NCBI GenBank assembly: GCA_023415375.1
Contig: JAEZKW010000068.1
Location: forward strand, 1-18,664
Direction: 5' to 3'
From: Bacillota bacterium
GTDB lineage: Bacteria > Bacillota > UBA4882 > UBA8346
Length of the DNA: 18,664 bases
The first letter of the stretch is position 1, and every line of letters begins with the position of its first letter. The translations under genes and the position numbers were made by a program. The notes below the pieces were generated by a model. That model was not told where the DNA came from. It did not search any database and saw only the letters and a program-made list of their open reading frames with translations. Positions 1 to 7,720 of the stretch are shown piece by piece.

Positions 1-971
1 GTCAGGGAGGAATTAAGGGAAGAAAAGTTAAGTTGGTTTCCTACGATACCAAAGGTGAAGTTCAGGAAGCAATTAGTGCTTTTACCCGTATGGTTACAGA
101 AGATAAAGTCAGTGCAATTATTGGTCCTCCTGTAGCAAATATTGGAATTGCCATCGCTCCAATTTCGGAGCAGTACAATGTTCCGATCCTGGGTTTTGCC
201 ATGGACAACCGGGCAACCATCAAAAGCAATGGTCAACCCTATAAGAATATGTTTTTACTCCAACCTTCCTCCGATCAGCAGGGCGATATCATGGCCCATT
301 ACGCTGTCCAGGAAAAACGTCTCAAAAATTTCGGTATCATTTACAATCAATCCAATGCTTATTCATTATCGCTGGTTGAGGCATTCCGGAGAACTCTTAA
401 AGGGCTCAACGGCGCTTCTATCAAGGTAGAAGTTCCTTATCAGGCCAATGATAAAGATTTTAAAACTTTGCTCAGTAAGATTAATTCGGCAAAGGTTGAT
501 GCAATTTATGCTCCTAACTATACACAAGAGCTAGTGCTTATTGTTCAGCAGGCGCGGGCGATCGGATATGCTGGCCCAATCATCTGCGGCCTGGATGCGG
601 CGCCTCCGTTTCTCGATCTGACGGGTCCGGAAGCCAATGGGGTTGTCTATATCAACAATATTACGGATAATGACCCCACGGTTCAAGAGATCTCAAAAGA
701 ATATAAGGAAAAAAACCGTAATAATCCCACTAATAAATTTTTCCTCGGGTATGATGTTATCCATGCTTTGACTCAGATTATCGGTAAGGTTGGTGACAAT
801 CCGATTAAAATTCAAAAAGCCGTTGAAAATCTCAAAGCGTATCACGGCGTTACCGGTGATATTACCATTAACTCTAAAACGCATCAGACCAAAGGATTAT
901 CAATGTATATGCATGAAATAAAAGATCAAAAGAATACCTTTATCAAAAAATATTCGGTTCCTGAGAAATAA
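1..971 (+). CDS. ABC transporter substrate-binding protein, branched-chain amino acid (LivJ/K) type, 5'-truncated
   Basis: This is the extracytoplasmic binding protein of the importer encoded just downstream. The frame is open to the window edge, so the gene begins upstream; about 322 residues are visible and the signal peptide and roughly the first 50-60 residues are missing. The visible start (GGIKGRKVKLVSYD) is the conserved early block of type I periplasmic binding proteins of the LIV/HAAT group. Two further blocks fit that fold: VSAIIGPPVANIGIAIAPI, and LKNFGIIYN at the start of the second lobe. The permeases and ATPases follow in the same direction after about 290 bp, so this is their binding protein. 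Homologues bind leucine-type amino acids, amides, aromatic acids and other small acids. The neighbouring sugar-acid enzymes argue that the ligand is not necessarily an amino acid. Confidence 0.9.
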   Translation, partial: QGGIKGRKVKLVSYDTKGEVQEAISAFTRMVTEDKVSAIIGPPVANIGIAIAPISEQYNVPILGFAMDNRATIKSNGQPYKNMFLLQPSSDQQGDIMAHYAVQEKRLKNFGIIYNQSNAYSLSLVEAFRRTLKGLNGASIKVEVPYQANDKDFKTLLSKINSAKVDAIYAPNYTQELVLIVQQARAIGYAGPIICGLDAAPPFLDLTGPEANGVVYINNITDNDPTVQEISKEYKEKNRNNPTNKFFLGYDVIHALTQIIGKVGDNPIKIQKAVENLKAYHGVTGDITINSKTHQTKGLSMYMHEIKDQKNTFIKKYSVPEK

Positions 972-1028
972 ATAAAGACTAATCGATCATAAAAAGTTGT
1001 TTCTAAAAGGAGTCGGAAATCTTAAACA

Positions 1029-1169
1029 GGCTGTTGCAAAAGAAAACTAATGGATAGAGATGTCGCGCTGTAGCGCGCCAATATATACACTTTTGCATAT
1101 TTATTGGTTCAATGTATTGGCGCGCCGCGGCGCGATATCTCATTCCTTAAAAAATATTTTGCAACGGCC
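1029..1169. repeat. MITE-like inverted-repeat element (141 bp) between binding-protein and permease genes
   Basis: The ends form a terminal inverted repeat: GGCTGTTGCAAAA at 1029-1041 against the complement of 1157-1169, with 12 of 13 positions identical. A second, GC-rich pair of arms lies inside (1057-1086 and 1112-1141), matching at 25 of 30 positions around a loop of about 25 nt. The whole unit can fold into one long hairpin. It contains no ORF. Its CG-dense arms (GCGCGCC) stand out from the AT-rich surroundings. The tip resembles the CTGTTGCAAA core of IS6/IS26-family ends, a resemblance from memory only. I see no clear target-site duplication. It could be a non-autonomous mobile element, and as RNA it could reduce read-through between the binding-protein and permease genes. 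Confidence 0.7.
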
Positions 1170-1264
1170 CCATAGAATTATCGAAAAGACACTCTGACAG
1201 GGTATTGAGCAGTAAAACACTTAGGTTTCTTTTAGAATAGCTTCATATGGATAAAGGAGAAGAC

Positions 1265-2137
1265 ATGTCGCTGCAAATACTGATTAACGGGCTGGCGCTT
1301 GGATCTGTCTATGCGCTGATATCAGTGGGGTTCGCTTTGATATTCAATGTTTTGAAATTTTCTAATTTCTCACACGGCGCTTTAATGATGTTGAGTGCTT
1401 TTATCGGCTATTATGTGTCTGCCAAAACCGGTTGGCCGCTTTTTCCGGTGATCATCGTCTCCATGTTGGCAGGGGGACTGGTTTCACTTCTAGGTGAGCG
1501 GGTCGCTTTCAGAAAAATAACTCTTCGGAATACATCACCCATTTATTATTTTGTATCATCGATTACTTTGGGTACCTTATATGAAGCAATCGTTACGATT
1601 TGTGTCGGTCCCAATTTTTATAACTACCCACGTTTTTTTAAAAATCCAGTTATTAAATTAGGAAATATTGTAATTTCGACCTCTGATTTTATTATGTTCG
1701 TTATTTCAACTTCGGCATTAATTTTGCTGGTTTTGCTGATTCAGAAAACCAGACTGGGAAGAGGACTGCGCGCGGTTTCGTTTGAGAGAGAAACAGCCGG
1801 CCTTATGGGAATCGATTCCATCCGGATTATCCAATTTGCTTTTCTGCTCTCCGGTGCTTTGGGAGGACTGGCGGGCGTATTCTTAGGGATCAATTATACT
1901 TTGTATCCACAACTTGGCAATTTAGTGGTTAAGGGGTTTATTGCTTCGGTTATCGGTGGACTCGGCAGTATATCGGGCGCGGTTATCGGCGCGCTTTTAC
2001 TTGGTTTAGTGGAAACTTCGCTGATTGCCTTTATTGGTACAGCTTATACACCTGTATTTACATTCCTGATTATGTTGCTGTTTTTGATCGTCCGTCCCCG
2101 GGGTATTGCAGGTTCGAATATTCAAGAAAAGGCATAA
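1265..2137 (+). CDS. livH: Branched-chain amino acid-type ABC transporter permease, LivH family
   Basis: This is one of two membrane permeases of the HAAT/LIV importer, 290 residues and almost wholly hydrophobic with about eight membrane segments. The N-terminus (LQILINGLALGSVYALISVG) and the block LRAVSFERETAGLMGID are characteristic of LivH; the latter contains the coupling-helix region that contacts the ATPase. The block GFIASVIGGLGSISGAVIGALLLGL is the conserved C-terminal signature. I chose the ATG at 1265 because AAGGAG lies five bases upstream; an in-frame ATG at 1247 would place that ribosome site inside the coding region. Its 3' end is 34 bp from livM. The symbol reflects family membership; the actual substrate may not be leucine, isoleucine or valine. 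Confidence 0.92.
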   Translation: MSLQILINGLALGSVYALISVGFALIFNVLKFSNFSHGALMMLSAFIGYYVSAKTGWPLFPVIIVSMLAGGLVSLLGERVAFRKITLRNTSPIYYFVSSITLGTLYEAIVTICVGPNFYNYPRFFKNPVIKLGNIVISTSDFIMFVISTSALILLVLLIQKTRLGRGLRAVSFERETAGLMGIDSIRIIQFAFLLSGALGGLAGVFLGINYTLYPQLGNLVVKGFIASVIGGLGSISGAVIGALLLGLVETSLIAFIGTAYTPVFTFLIMLLFLIVRPRGIAGSNIQEKA

Positions 2138-2171
2138 AGAAAGAGATGGCCTAAAAGTTAGGAGAAATTCA

Positions 2172-3047
2172 ATGGAATTTTATCTTTCGATTCTTACTTT
2201 TGCTTTTATATCGATTATTTCAGTTGTCGGGGTCTATGTGCTTACTGGTTTGACAGGTATGTTTTCTTTGGGACAGGGCGCTTTTATGGCGATTGGCGCG
2301 TATGTTTCGGCTTCACTCGTGGTAAAAACGGGATTACCCTTTGGAGTTGCTGCAATATTAGCCATAGCCGTTAGTGTTTTGGTCGGTTTTATCGTGGGCT
2401 TGCCAATCATCCGTTTAAGAAGGGATTATATTTCCTTAGTTACATTGGGATTTGGAGAAGCAATCACTGCTTTGCTCAATCAGATGGTATCTATTACCGG
2501 TGGCGCCAATGGTTTTTCGGGAATCCCCAAAAAGACGACTTTTTTACTAACTTTGATTTCAATTATCATTTGTATGGCTATGGTAGCTTATTTTAAGAAA
2601 TCTAAATTCGGAAGACAATGTATCGCCTTAAGAAGTGATGAGCTTGCTGCGAAGGCAATGGGTATTAATGTGCCTCGTATCAAGATGATCGTTTTTCTGT
2701 TCTCGGTTGGGTTAACAGCCTATGCCGGTGTTTTGTATGCTTTTTATACAACCTATGTCGAACCAGGGTTATTTGGGTGGAAGAAAAGCGCTGAATGGGT
2801 AATTATGGTATTTTTCGGCGGTATCAATAGTTTGACGGGATCCGTTTTTTCTACGCTGATACTCACCGTACTTCCTGAAACTTTGCGTTTTGCCTCTCAA
2901 TACAGAATGGTGTTTTATGCCGCATTAGTCCTATTGATCATCAATTATAAACCGGCCGGATTATTTGGTGAATACGAACTGTCTTATAAAAACATCAAAA
3001 AACTTTTCATGGGTAAAAGAAGGGAAGAAAAAAGAAATGCTTCTTGA
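2172..3047 (+). CDS. livM: Branched-chain amino acid-type ABC transporter permease, LivM family
   Basis: This is the second permease of the importer, 291 residues. Typical LivM blocks are visible: GVYVLTGLTGMFSLGQGAFMA near the N-terminus, LPIIRLRRDYISLVTLGFGE, TGGANGFSGIP, and the coupling segment CIALRSDELAAKAMGIN. The C-terminus runs into INYKPAGLFGE followed by a basic tail. The ATG at 2172 is preferred over an in-frame ATG at 2106 because AGGAG lies seven bases upstream and because the upstream start would overlap livH. The last 11 bases overlap livG, which implies translational coupling within one transcript. Confidence 0.92.
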   Translation: MEFYLSILTFAFISIISVVGVYVLTGLTGMFSLGQGAFMAIGAYVSASLVVKTGLPFGVAAILAIAVSVLVGFIVGLPIIRLRRDYISLVTLGFGEAITALLNQMVSITGGANGFSGIPKKTTFLLTLISIIICMAMVAYFKKSKFGRQCIALRSDELAAKAMGINVPRIKMIVFLFSVGLTAYAGVLYAFYTTYVEPGLFGWKKSAEWVIMVFFGGINSLTGSVFSTLILTVLPETLRFASQYRMVFYAALVLLIINYKPAGLFGEYELSYKNIKKLFMGKRREEKRNAS

Positions 3048-3810
3048 GCTGAAAAATGTCAATAAAAATTTTGGTGGTGTCAATGCCATTATTGATTTTT
3101 CCCTTACGGCCGATAAGGGCGATATTACAGGTATCATTGGTCCGAATGGCGCTGGCAAGACAACGATATTTAATGTGATTTCCGGCGTATATCCTGCAAG
3201 TTCCGGTGAAGTATTTCTAAATGATGTCAATATAACCAGAATGGAACAATATAAAATAGCTAAACTCGGTATTTCGCGTACTTTTCAAAACATCAGATTA
3301 TTCAAAGGTTTAACGGTTCTGGAAAATGTGATGTGTGCATTTGATGCGTTTTCTCACTATTCGGTTTTCGAGAGTTTCTTCCCCTCACCCAGAAGATTAA
3401 GAGAAGAAAAACGTGGGCGTGAACTATGTGAGCATCTTCTGGAGGTCGTTGATTTAATTGATTATAAAAATGAGCGCCCGGAAAATCTGGCTTATGGTTT
3501 GCAAAGGCGACTTGAAATAGCCCGTGGACTTGTATGTAACCCGAAGGTTTTTTTGCTGGATGAACCCGCGGCGGGTTTGAATCCGACCGAAGTTGGAGAA
3601 TTGACCGAACTTATAGCCAGTTTAAGCAAGAATTACGGCTTTGCCATTCTTTTGATCGAGCATCGTTTAGAGTTGGTCATGGGACTTTCACATCGAATTT
3701 ACGTACAGAACTTTGGAAATACCATTGCTGTCGGAACACCGAGTGAAATTCGTTCCAACACTGAGGTTATTAAAGCATACCTTGGTGAAGAGGAGGGTTG
3801 CGGATGCTGA
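3037..3810 (+). CDS. livG: Branched-chain amino acid-type ABC transporter ATP-binding protein, LivG family
   Basis: This is a cytoplasmic ATPase subunit that forms a heterodimer with LivF to power import; 257 residues. Walker A (GPNGAGKTT) is at residues 35-43, the Q-loop is in TFQNIRLF, Walker B is FLLDEP, and the switch histidine is in LLIEHRLEL. LivG-type features include the long insert after the Q-loop and the GLNPTE block after Walker B. The signature motif reads LAYGLQRR where related LivG proteins usually have YGQQRR, so the usual glutamine is leucine here. The ATG at 3037 has AGGGAAG about nine bases upstream and overlaps the end of livM. The frame is also open upstream from 2965, but that lies wholly inside livM. 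Confidence 0.93.
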   Translation: MLLELKNVNKNFGGVNAIIDFSLTADKGDITGIIGPNGAGKTTIFNVISGVYPASSGEVFLNDVNITRMEQYKIAKLGISRTFQNIRLFKGLTVLENVMCAFDAFSHYSVFESFFPSPRRLREEKRGRELCEHLLEVVDLIDYKNERPENLAYGLQRRLEIARGLVCNPKVFLLDEPAAGLNPTEVGELTELIASLSKNYGFAILLIEHRLELVMGLSHRIYVQNFGNTIAVGTPSEIRSNTEVIKAYLGEEEGCGC

Positions 3811-4502
3811 AAATATCAAACTTGAGCGCCAGTTACGGTTATGTCAAGGCGCTTAAATCCGTTTCCATCGAGACGGAAAAGGGTCAAATCGTTAGTATTA
3901 TTGGGTCAAACGGCGCTGGAAAATCCACATTGTTGCGTTGTATTTCCGGTCTGGTCAGGCCGACAGAGGGAAATATTGAATTTTTAGGAAAAAAAGTGCC
4001 TAATAAAGTCCATGAAATCGTGAAAACCGGAATCGTTCACGTTCCGGAAGGAAGACATACTTTCTCCGGTCTCACTGTCAATGACAATCTCCTGGTTGGC
4101 GGGTATCTTTTTTCCGGAAAAGAACTTCATGAAAGCATTCAAAAGATCTATCAACTTTTCCCAATTTTGAAGGAAAGAGCCCATCAGTTTGCCGGAACCT
4201 TATCCGGAGGGGAACAACAAATGTTGGCTATCGGACGGGGGCTGATGGCAAAGCCAAAGATTATTTTATTGGACGAACCTTCGCTGGGATTAGCTCCGTT
4301 AATCGTCAATCAAGTATATCAGCTAATTTCGACGATTCGAGAAAGCGGGATAACTGTATTGTTGGTGGAACAAAATGCCAAAAAAGCGTTGGGATTGTGT
4401 GATAAGGCCTATATTCTTGAAAATGGGCGAGTTACGTTAACTGGTACCGGAAAAGAGCTTCTTTGTTCACCAGCGATTAAGAAGGCCTATCTTGGCGAGT
4501 AA
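3804..4502 (+). CDS. livF: Branched-chain amino acid-type ABC transporter ATP-binding protein, LivF family
   Basis: This is the second ATPase of the importer, 232 residues, the usual LivF length. It shows Walker A (GSNGAGKST), the signature LSGGEQQMLAIGRGL, Walker B (IILLDEPSLGLAPL) and the LivF-typical VEQNAKKAL, where Q replaces the switch histidine; this is normal for the subfamily. The ATG at 3804 overlaps the livG stop codon (ATGCTGA) and has AGGAGGG six bases upstream. A TTG two codons earlier (3798) is too close to that site to be the start. It ends the transporter block; only 44 bp separate it from the VOC gene. Confidence 0.94.
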   Translation: MLKISNLSASYGYVKALKSVSIETEKGQIVSIIGSNGAGKSTLLRCISGLVRPTEGNIEFLGKKVPNKVHEIVKTGIVHVPEGRHTFSGLTVNDNLLVGGYLFSGKELHESIQKIYQLFPILKERAHQFAGTLSGGEQQMLAIGRGLMAKPKIILLDEPSLGLAPLIVNQVYQLISTIRESGITVLLVEQNAKKALGLCDKAYILENGRVTLTGTGKELLCSPAIKKAYLGE

Positions 4503-4546
4503 AACTTTGTAATGTATCAGTAAATTGTATTTTAACGGAGAACTGG

Positions 4547-4924
4547 ATGAATATGGCAGAAAAAATCGACATTCTCGAAAAAATCGGTTTTGAAGTTGTC
4601 CATTTGGGAATCAATGCAAACGATCAAAAAACAGCATTGGCTGTTGCTCAATGTTTTGAAATGTTTTTCGGGTGGCCGGTAGAACAGGGAACACAATCGA
4701 TTTATGCTGGACCCAAACTTGAGATTATGAAAGGCGACGGCCGGGGTACTCATGGTCATATCGCTGTTGCGGTAAACGATATTCATGAAGCCAAAGCTTA
4801 TTTGGAAAGAAAAGGCTGTACTTTTAGGGATGAATCTGCCAAGTATGATGCTGACGGAAATTTGATCGTAATCTATTTAAAAGATGAAATTGCTGGTTTT
4901 GCCGTCCATTTGCTGCAAAGATAA
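4547..4924 (+). CDS. VOC (glyoxalase/bleomycin-resistance fold) protein, KDG/KDPG-aldolase-associated type
   Basis: This is a small cytoplasmic single-domain protein of 125 residues. It shows the paired beta-alpha-beta-beta-beta pattern of vicinal-oxygen-chelate proteins: VVHLGINAND early, EMFFGWP and the strand KLEIMKGDG in the first half, then GHIAVAVNDI, AKAYLERKGCTF and the terminal EIAGFAVHLLQR. Possible metal residues are H19 and the histidine of GHIAV, but I cannot assign a catalytic set. From memory, domains with this GHIAI...ESAKYDADG...YLKDEIGGFAVHL pattern occur fused to or next to 2-keto-3-deoxygluconate or phosphogluconate aldolases. That would fit the dehydratase gene only 25 bp downstream. 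The start at 4547 has ACGGAG six bases upstream. The function may be enzymatic, for example an isomerase or epimerase, or accessory. Confidence 0.75.
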   Translation: MNMAEKIDILEKIGFEVVHLGINANDQKTALAVAQCFEMFFGWPVEQGTQSIYAGPKLEIMKGDGRGTHGHIAVAVNDIHEAKAYLERKGCTFRDESAKYDADGNLIVIYLKDEIAGFAVHLLQR

Positions 4925-4949
4925 AAACGCCATAAAGGAGAATATGAAA

Positions 4950-6605
4950 ATGATTCGCAATTGGAACGAGGAATCACTGGACCATCGGAATGCGTTACTT
5001 TATGCGATGGGAGTATCACCCGAGGAAGCCAAACGTCCCGTGATCGGCATCGTAAATTCATGGAACGAGATGAACCCGGGGCATTTTCATTTCAAAGAGG
5101 TTATTGAAGCGATCAAGGATGAAATTAATAAAGCCGGTGCACTTGCCCGCGAGTTGCCGGTTTTGGGCATATGTGACGGTATTTGTTCAAATACGCCGGG
5201 AGATCGATATACGCTGCCGACTCGTGATTTAGTCTCTTCCGAAGTTGAGACTGTGGCTGAGCTTAATATGCTTGACGGGATGATTTTACTGGCAAGTTGC
5301 GATAAGGTTGTACCCGGTATGCTGATGGGCATCATGCGGGTCAATATTCCTGCGGTCATGTTCACCGGCGGTTATATGGCCCCGGGTTTTCATAACCAAA
5401 AAATGATTACTTTGACCCATACCAAACAGGCTTATGCCACTTACATTGCCGGAGATATGAGTAAGGAAGAATATAAGGATATTGTCCGCAATGCTTGTCC
5501 GACACCGGGAGCCTGTCCTTTTATGGGGACTGCCAATACAATGTGTGCTACGGCAGAAATTTTAGGATTTTCGCCCGATGGGAATGCCAGTGTAAAAGCG
5601 CAAAGCCCCGAGTGGCTTGGAATGGCTTTAGAAGCAGCCCGGAAAATTGTTCAGCTTGTAAAAAATGAAACCCGGCCTCTCGATGTAATCAATGCCGATA
5701 ATTTTGAAAATCTGGTCCGTTATATGATGGCTACAGGGGGTTCGACCAATTCCATCCTGCATATTCCGGCTATCGCCCGGCAAGCATGCATTGAGATTAC
5801 ACCCGAGTTCTTTGATGAAATCAGCCGGGATGTTCCGGTGATCAGTGCGATTTATCCAAACCATAAAACCTATACGATGGCTGACTTTTCTGAAGCGGGT
5901 GGATTGAGCGCTGTCCTTAAGGAACTTGCCGTAGCCGGTAAGATTAAAACTTCCGCCAAGGGCATGTTTGGGACCATTGAAGATAAGATTGCCAAATCGC
6001 AAAACAAGAATCAAGACGTTATTCATGAAGTCGACAATCCGATTAGTGTTCAAGGGGGCCTGGCTGTATTAAAAGGCAATGTTGCCACAGAAAGTGCGAT
6101 TGTTAAGTTTTCGGCGGTTGATAAAGAAGCATTAAAATTTAGCGGACCCGCGAAAGTTTACGATTCTCAGGACGATGCCTGGCAAGCGATTCTCAAAGAT
6201 GAAATTGTTGCCGGGGATGTAGTCGTTATTCGTTATGAAGGCCCGAAAGGTTCCCCCGGAATGCCTCATATGGAGACTTTTATGGCTGCCGTATTGGGGA
6301 AAGGACTTGGAACAAAGATAGCGCTGGTTTCAGATGGCCGCTTTTCAGGCGCCACAGGGGGATTGGCAATCGGTCATGTGTCTCCCGAAGCGTATGAAGG
6401 TGGAAATATTGCCTTATTGAAAAATGGGGATATCATTCATATTGATATTGAAGAAAGAAGATTAACAGTTGATGTTTCGGATCAAGAATTTGTAAACCGG
6501 AAACGGCACTGGAACAAAATTGAAAAACCGGCCGCAGGATGGTTGAAACTTTACAAGAAGTGCACTTCATCTGCAGATAAGGGGGCAACAATTTATTGGG
6601 AATGA
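4950..6605 (+). CDS. IlvD/Edd-family dehydratase (sugar-acid or dihydroxy-acid dehydratase)
   Basis: This enzyme removes water from a 2,3-dihydroxy acid to give a 2-keto-3-deoxy acid using an Fe-S cluster and Mg. It has 551 residues, a full-length family member. The three expected cluster cysteines are visible as C75 (GICDG), C117 (ASCDKVVPG) and C189 (GACPFMGTANTM). The upstream NPGH block, with Gly instead of Cys, together with the CDG cysteine is the pattern I associate with oxygen-sensitive [4Fe-4S] members. The C-terminal domain has GPKGSPGMPHM and DGRFSGATGG, the latter carrying the presumed catalytic serine. No ilvB/N/C genes are nearby, so a catabolic sugar-acid role is more likely than valine biosynthesis. 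AAGGAG at 4935-4940 is nine bases from the chosen ATG; an in-frame ATG at 4944 (three bases away) is possible. Confidence 0.9.
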   Translation: MIRNWNEESLDHRNALLYAMGVSPEEAKRPVIGIVNSWNEMNPGHFHFKEVIEAIKDEINKAGALARELPVLGICDGICSNTPGDRYTLPTRDLVSSEVETVAELNMLDGMILLASCDKVVPGMLMGIMRVNIPAVMFTGGYMAPGFHNQKMITLTHTKQAYATYIAGDMSKEEYKDIVRNACPTPGACPFMGTANTMCATAEILGFSPDGNASVKAQSPEWLGMALEAARKIVQLVKNETRPLDVINADNFENLVRYMMATGGSTNSILHIPAIARQACIEITPEFFDEISRDVPVISAIYPNHKTYTMADFSEAGGLSAVLKELAVAGKIKTSAKGMFGTIEDKIAKSQNKNQDVIHEVDNPISVQGGLAVLKGNVATESAIVKFSAVDKEALKFSGPAKVYDSQDDAWQAILKDEIVAGDVVVIRYEGPKGSPGMPHMETFMAAVLGKGLGTKIALVSDGRFSGATGGLAIGHVSPEAYEGGNIALLKNGDIIHIDIEERRLTVDVSDQEFVNRKRHWNKIEKPAAGWLKLYKKCTSSADKGATIYWE

Positions 6606-6631
6606 TCAGCAATATTTTGATGAAGTGGCTT

Positions 6632-6655
6632 AATGATTGACTTTCAATCATTGAA
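6632..6655. promoter_or_regulatory. Overlapping inverted repeats; candidate operator in the LacI-gene promoter
   Basis: Two overlapping perfect inverted repeats occur here. One has 9-base arms, AATGATTGA and TCAATCATT, around CTT (6632-6652). The other is the 13-base palindrome TTCAATCATTGAA (6643-6655). The second fills most of the spacer between the -35 and -10 boxes of the promoter called here, a classic position for repression. The likely ligand is the LacI-family regulator encoded 50 bp downstream, which would make it self-regulating; this is inferred from position only. A further ATTGAA (6664-6669) and TTCAAT (6681-6686) lie just downstream. Confidence 0.55.
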
Positions 6656-6665
6656 CGGCTATCAT
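6637..6665 (+). promoter_or_regulatory. Sigma-A-type promoter for the LacI-family regulator
   Basis: A -35 box TTGACT (6637-6642) and a -10 box TATCAT (6660-6665) are separated by exactly 17 bp; each differs from the consensus at one position. Transcription would begin near 6672, about 35 bp before the regulator's ATG. It lies in the 100-bp gap after the dehydratase gene, so the regulator and the genes after it can be transcribed separately from the upstream transporter operon. Confidence 0.65.
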
Positions 6666-6705
6666 TGAAATGTTAAATTATTCAATTTATTTATGGAGTC
6701 TCAAA

Positions 6706-7698
6706 ATGATCAATATGAAGAAAGTTGCAAAAGACGCCGAAGTGTCCATTAGCACCGTGTCCCGTGTTCTTAACGGGAGTGACCTCGTCAAGGAAAAAAC
6801 CAAGATCAGAGTTCTTGAAGCAGTCAGTCGCCTCAATTATCAGCCGAATATCTTGGCTAAAGGACTCAAACTGGGTTACACCAACACGATTGCGCTGATG
6901 CTACCCAGTATTGAAAATCAGATTTTTCCTGTGATTACCCGGGGAATCGAAGATGTTGCGCGGAAGAATGGATTCACGGTTGTTCTTTGTAATACCGATG
7001 AAGATATGAAAGTTGAAAAGGACTATATCGATAAATTGAAAACCAGGCTGATCGATGGATTTATTGTAGCGTCAATGCTGCCTAATAGCAACCATATCCG
7101 AGCGTTGTGCGCTGAAAATTTTCCAGTGGTTTTAACGGGCCGTTATTATGACGACACCATCAGTACCGTTGCAATTGATAATTATCGAGCCGCCTATGAT
7201 GCGGTTTGTTATCTTATTAAAACACAACATAAGCGGATCGCTCTAGCTCTCGGAAGGAAGGAACTTTCCATTTATCAACAGCGGTATCAAGGTTACATCG
7301 ATGCGCTTGTAGACCATGGTTTTGAAATCGATCCCGAGCTCGTTATTCATGAAACCAATGGAACCAATAGCTTTTATTATTTGACCCAGGAAATTTTAAA
7401 AAAAGACCGGAACATTGACGCCATTTTTGCCAGCAGCGACCCTAAGGCCATCGTGATTATGCGGGCTATCCAAGATATGGGTTTCCATATCCCTGAGGAT
7501 ATCTCGGTCTTGGGATTTGACAATATTGAAATCAGCGCGCTGGTTGAACCGCCTCTTTCTACTGTATCGCAGCCTTTATATGAAATAGGAGCCCTTGCAG
7601 CCAAAAAGGTGATTCAGATGATCAGGGGCAAAGGAACCATTAAACCTTCCATCGATTTTTTGAAAACCGATTTGATTATTCGAAAATCGACCCGGTAA
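6706..7698 (+). CDS. LacI-family transcriptional regulator
   Basis: This is a DNA-binding sugar-responsive regulator of 330 residues. The N-terminal helix-turn-helix (KKVAKDAEVSISTVSRVLNG, residues about 4-23) and the hinge region (LNYQPNILAKGL) are textbook LacI. The effector domain follows with TIALMLPSIENQIFPVITRG, VAIDNYRAAYDAVCYLI, an RYQGYIDAL block and SVLGFDNIEISALVEPPLSTV near the C-terminus. It probably represses the flanking catabolic genes until a pathway compound binds. The ATG at 6706 has TGGAG seven bases upstream; a longer in-frame start at 6670 would fall on the predicted transcription start. The gene is embedded in the cluster, 22 bp before the epimerase. Candidate binding sites are the palindrome in its own promoter and the cre-like box at 8586-8600. 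Confidence 0.93.
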   Translation: MINMKKVAKDAEVSISTVSRVLNGSDLVKEKTKIRVLEAVSRLNYQPNILAKGLKLGYTNTIALMLPSIENQIFPVITRGIEDVARKNGFTVVLCNTDEDMKVEKDYIDKLKTRLIDGFIVASMLPNSNHIRALCAENFPVVLTGRYYDDTISTVAIDNYRAAYDAVCYLIKTQHKRIALALGRKELSIYQQRYQGYIDALVDHGFEIDPELVIHETNGTNSFYYLTQEILKKDRNIDAIFASSDPKAIVIMRAIQDMGFHIPEDISVLGFDNIEISALVEPPLSTVSQPLYEIGALAAKKVIQMIRGKGTIKPSIDFLKTDLIIRKSTR

Positions 7699-7720
7699 GG
7701 TTTTAGAGGAGGAGATTGCT

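Noticed and set aside
1205..1238. TTGAGC and TAGAAT as a promoter ahead of livH
   Set aside because: The spacing is 22 bp and both boxes are weak.
5628..6053. 141-codon minus-strand open frame inside the dehydratase gene
   Set aside because: It lies wholly within a clearly coding plus-strand gene, has no ribosome site and its translation shows no family features.
4950..6605. Dehydratase as the biosynthetic dihydroxy-acid dehydratase (ilvD) of valine/isoleucine synthesis
   Set aside because: Not excluded by sequence, but no ilvB, ilvN, ilvC or leu genes are nearby and the neighbours are catabolic; the ilvD symbol was withheld.
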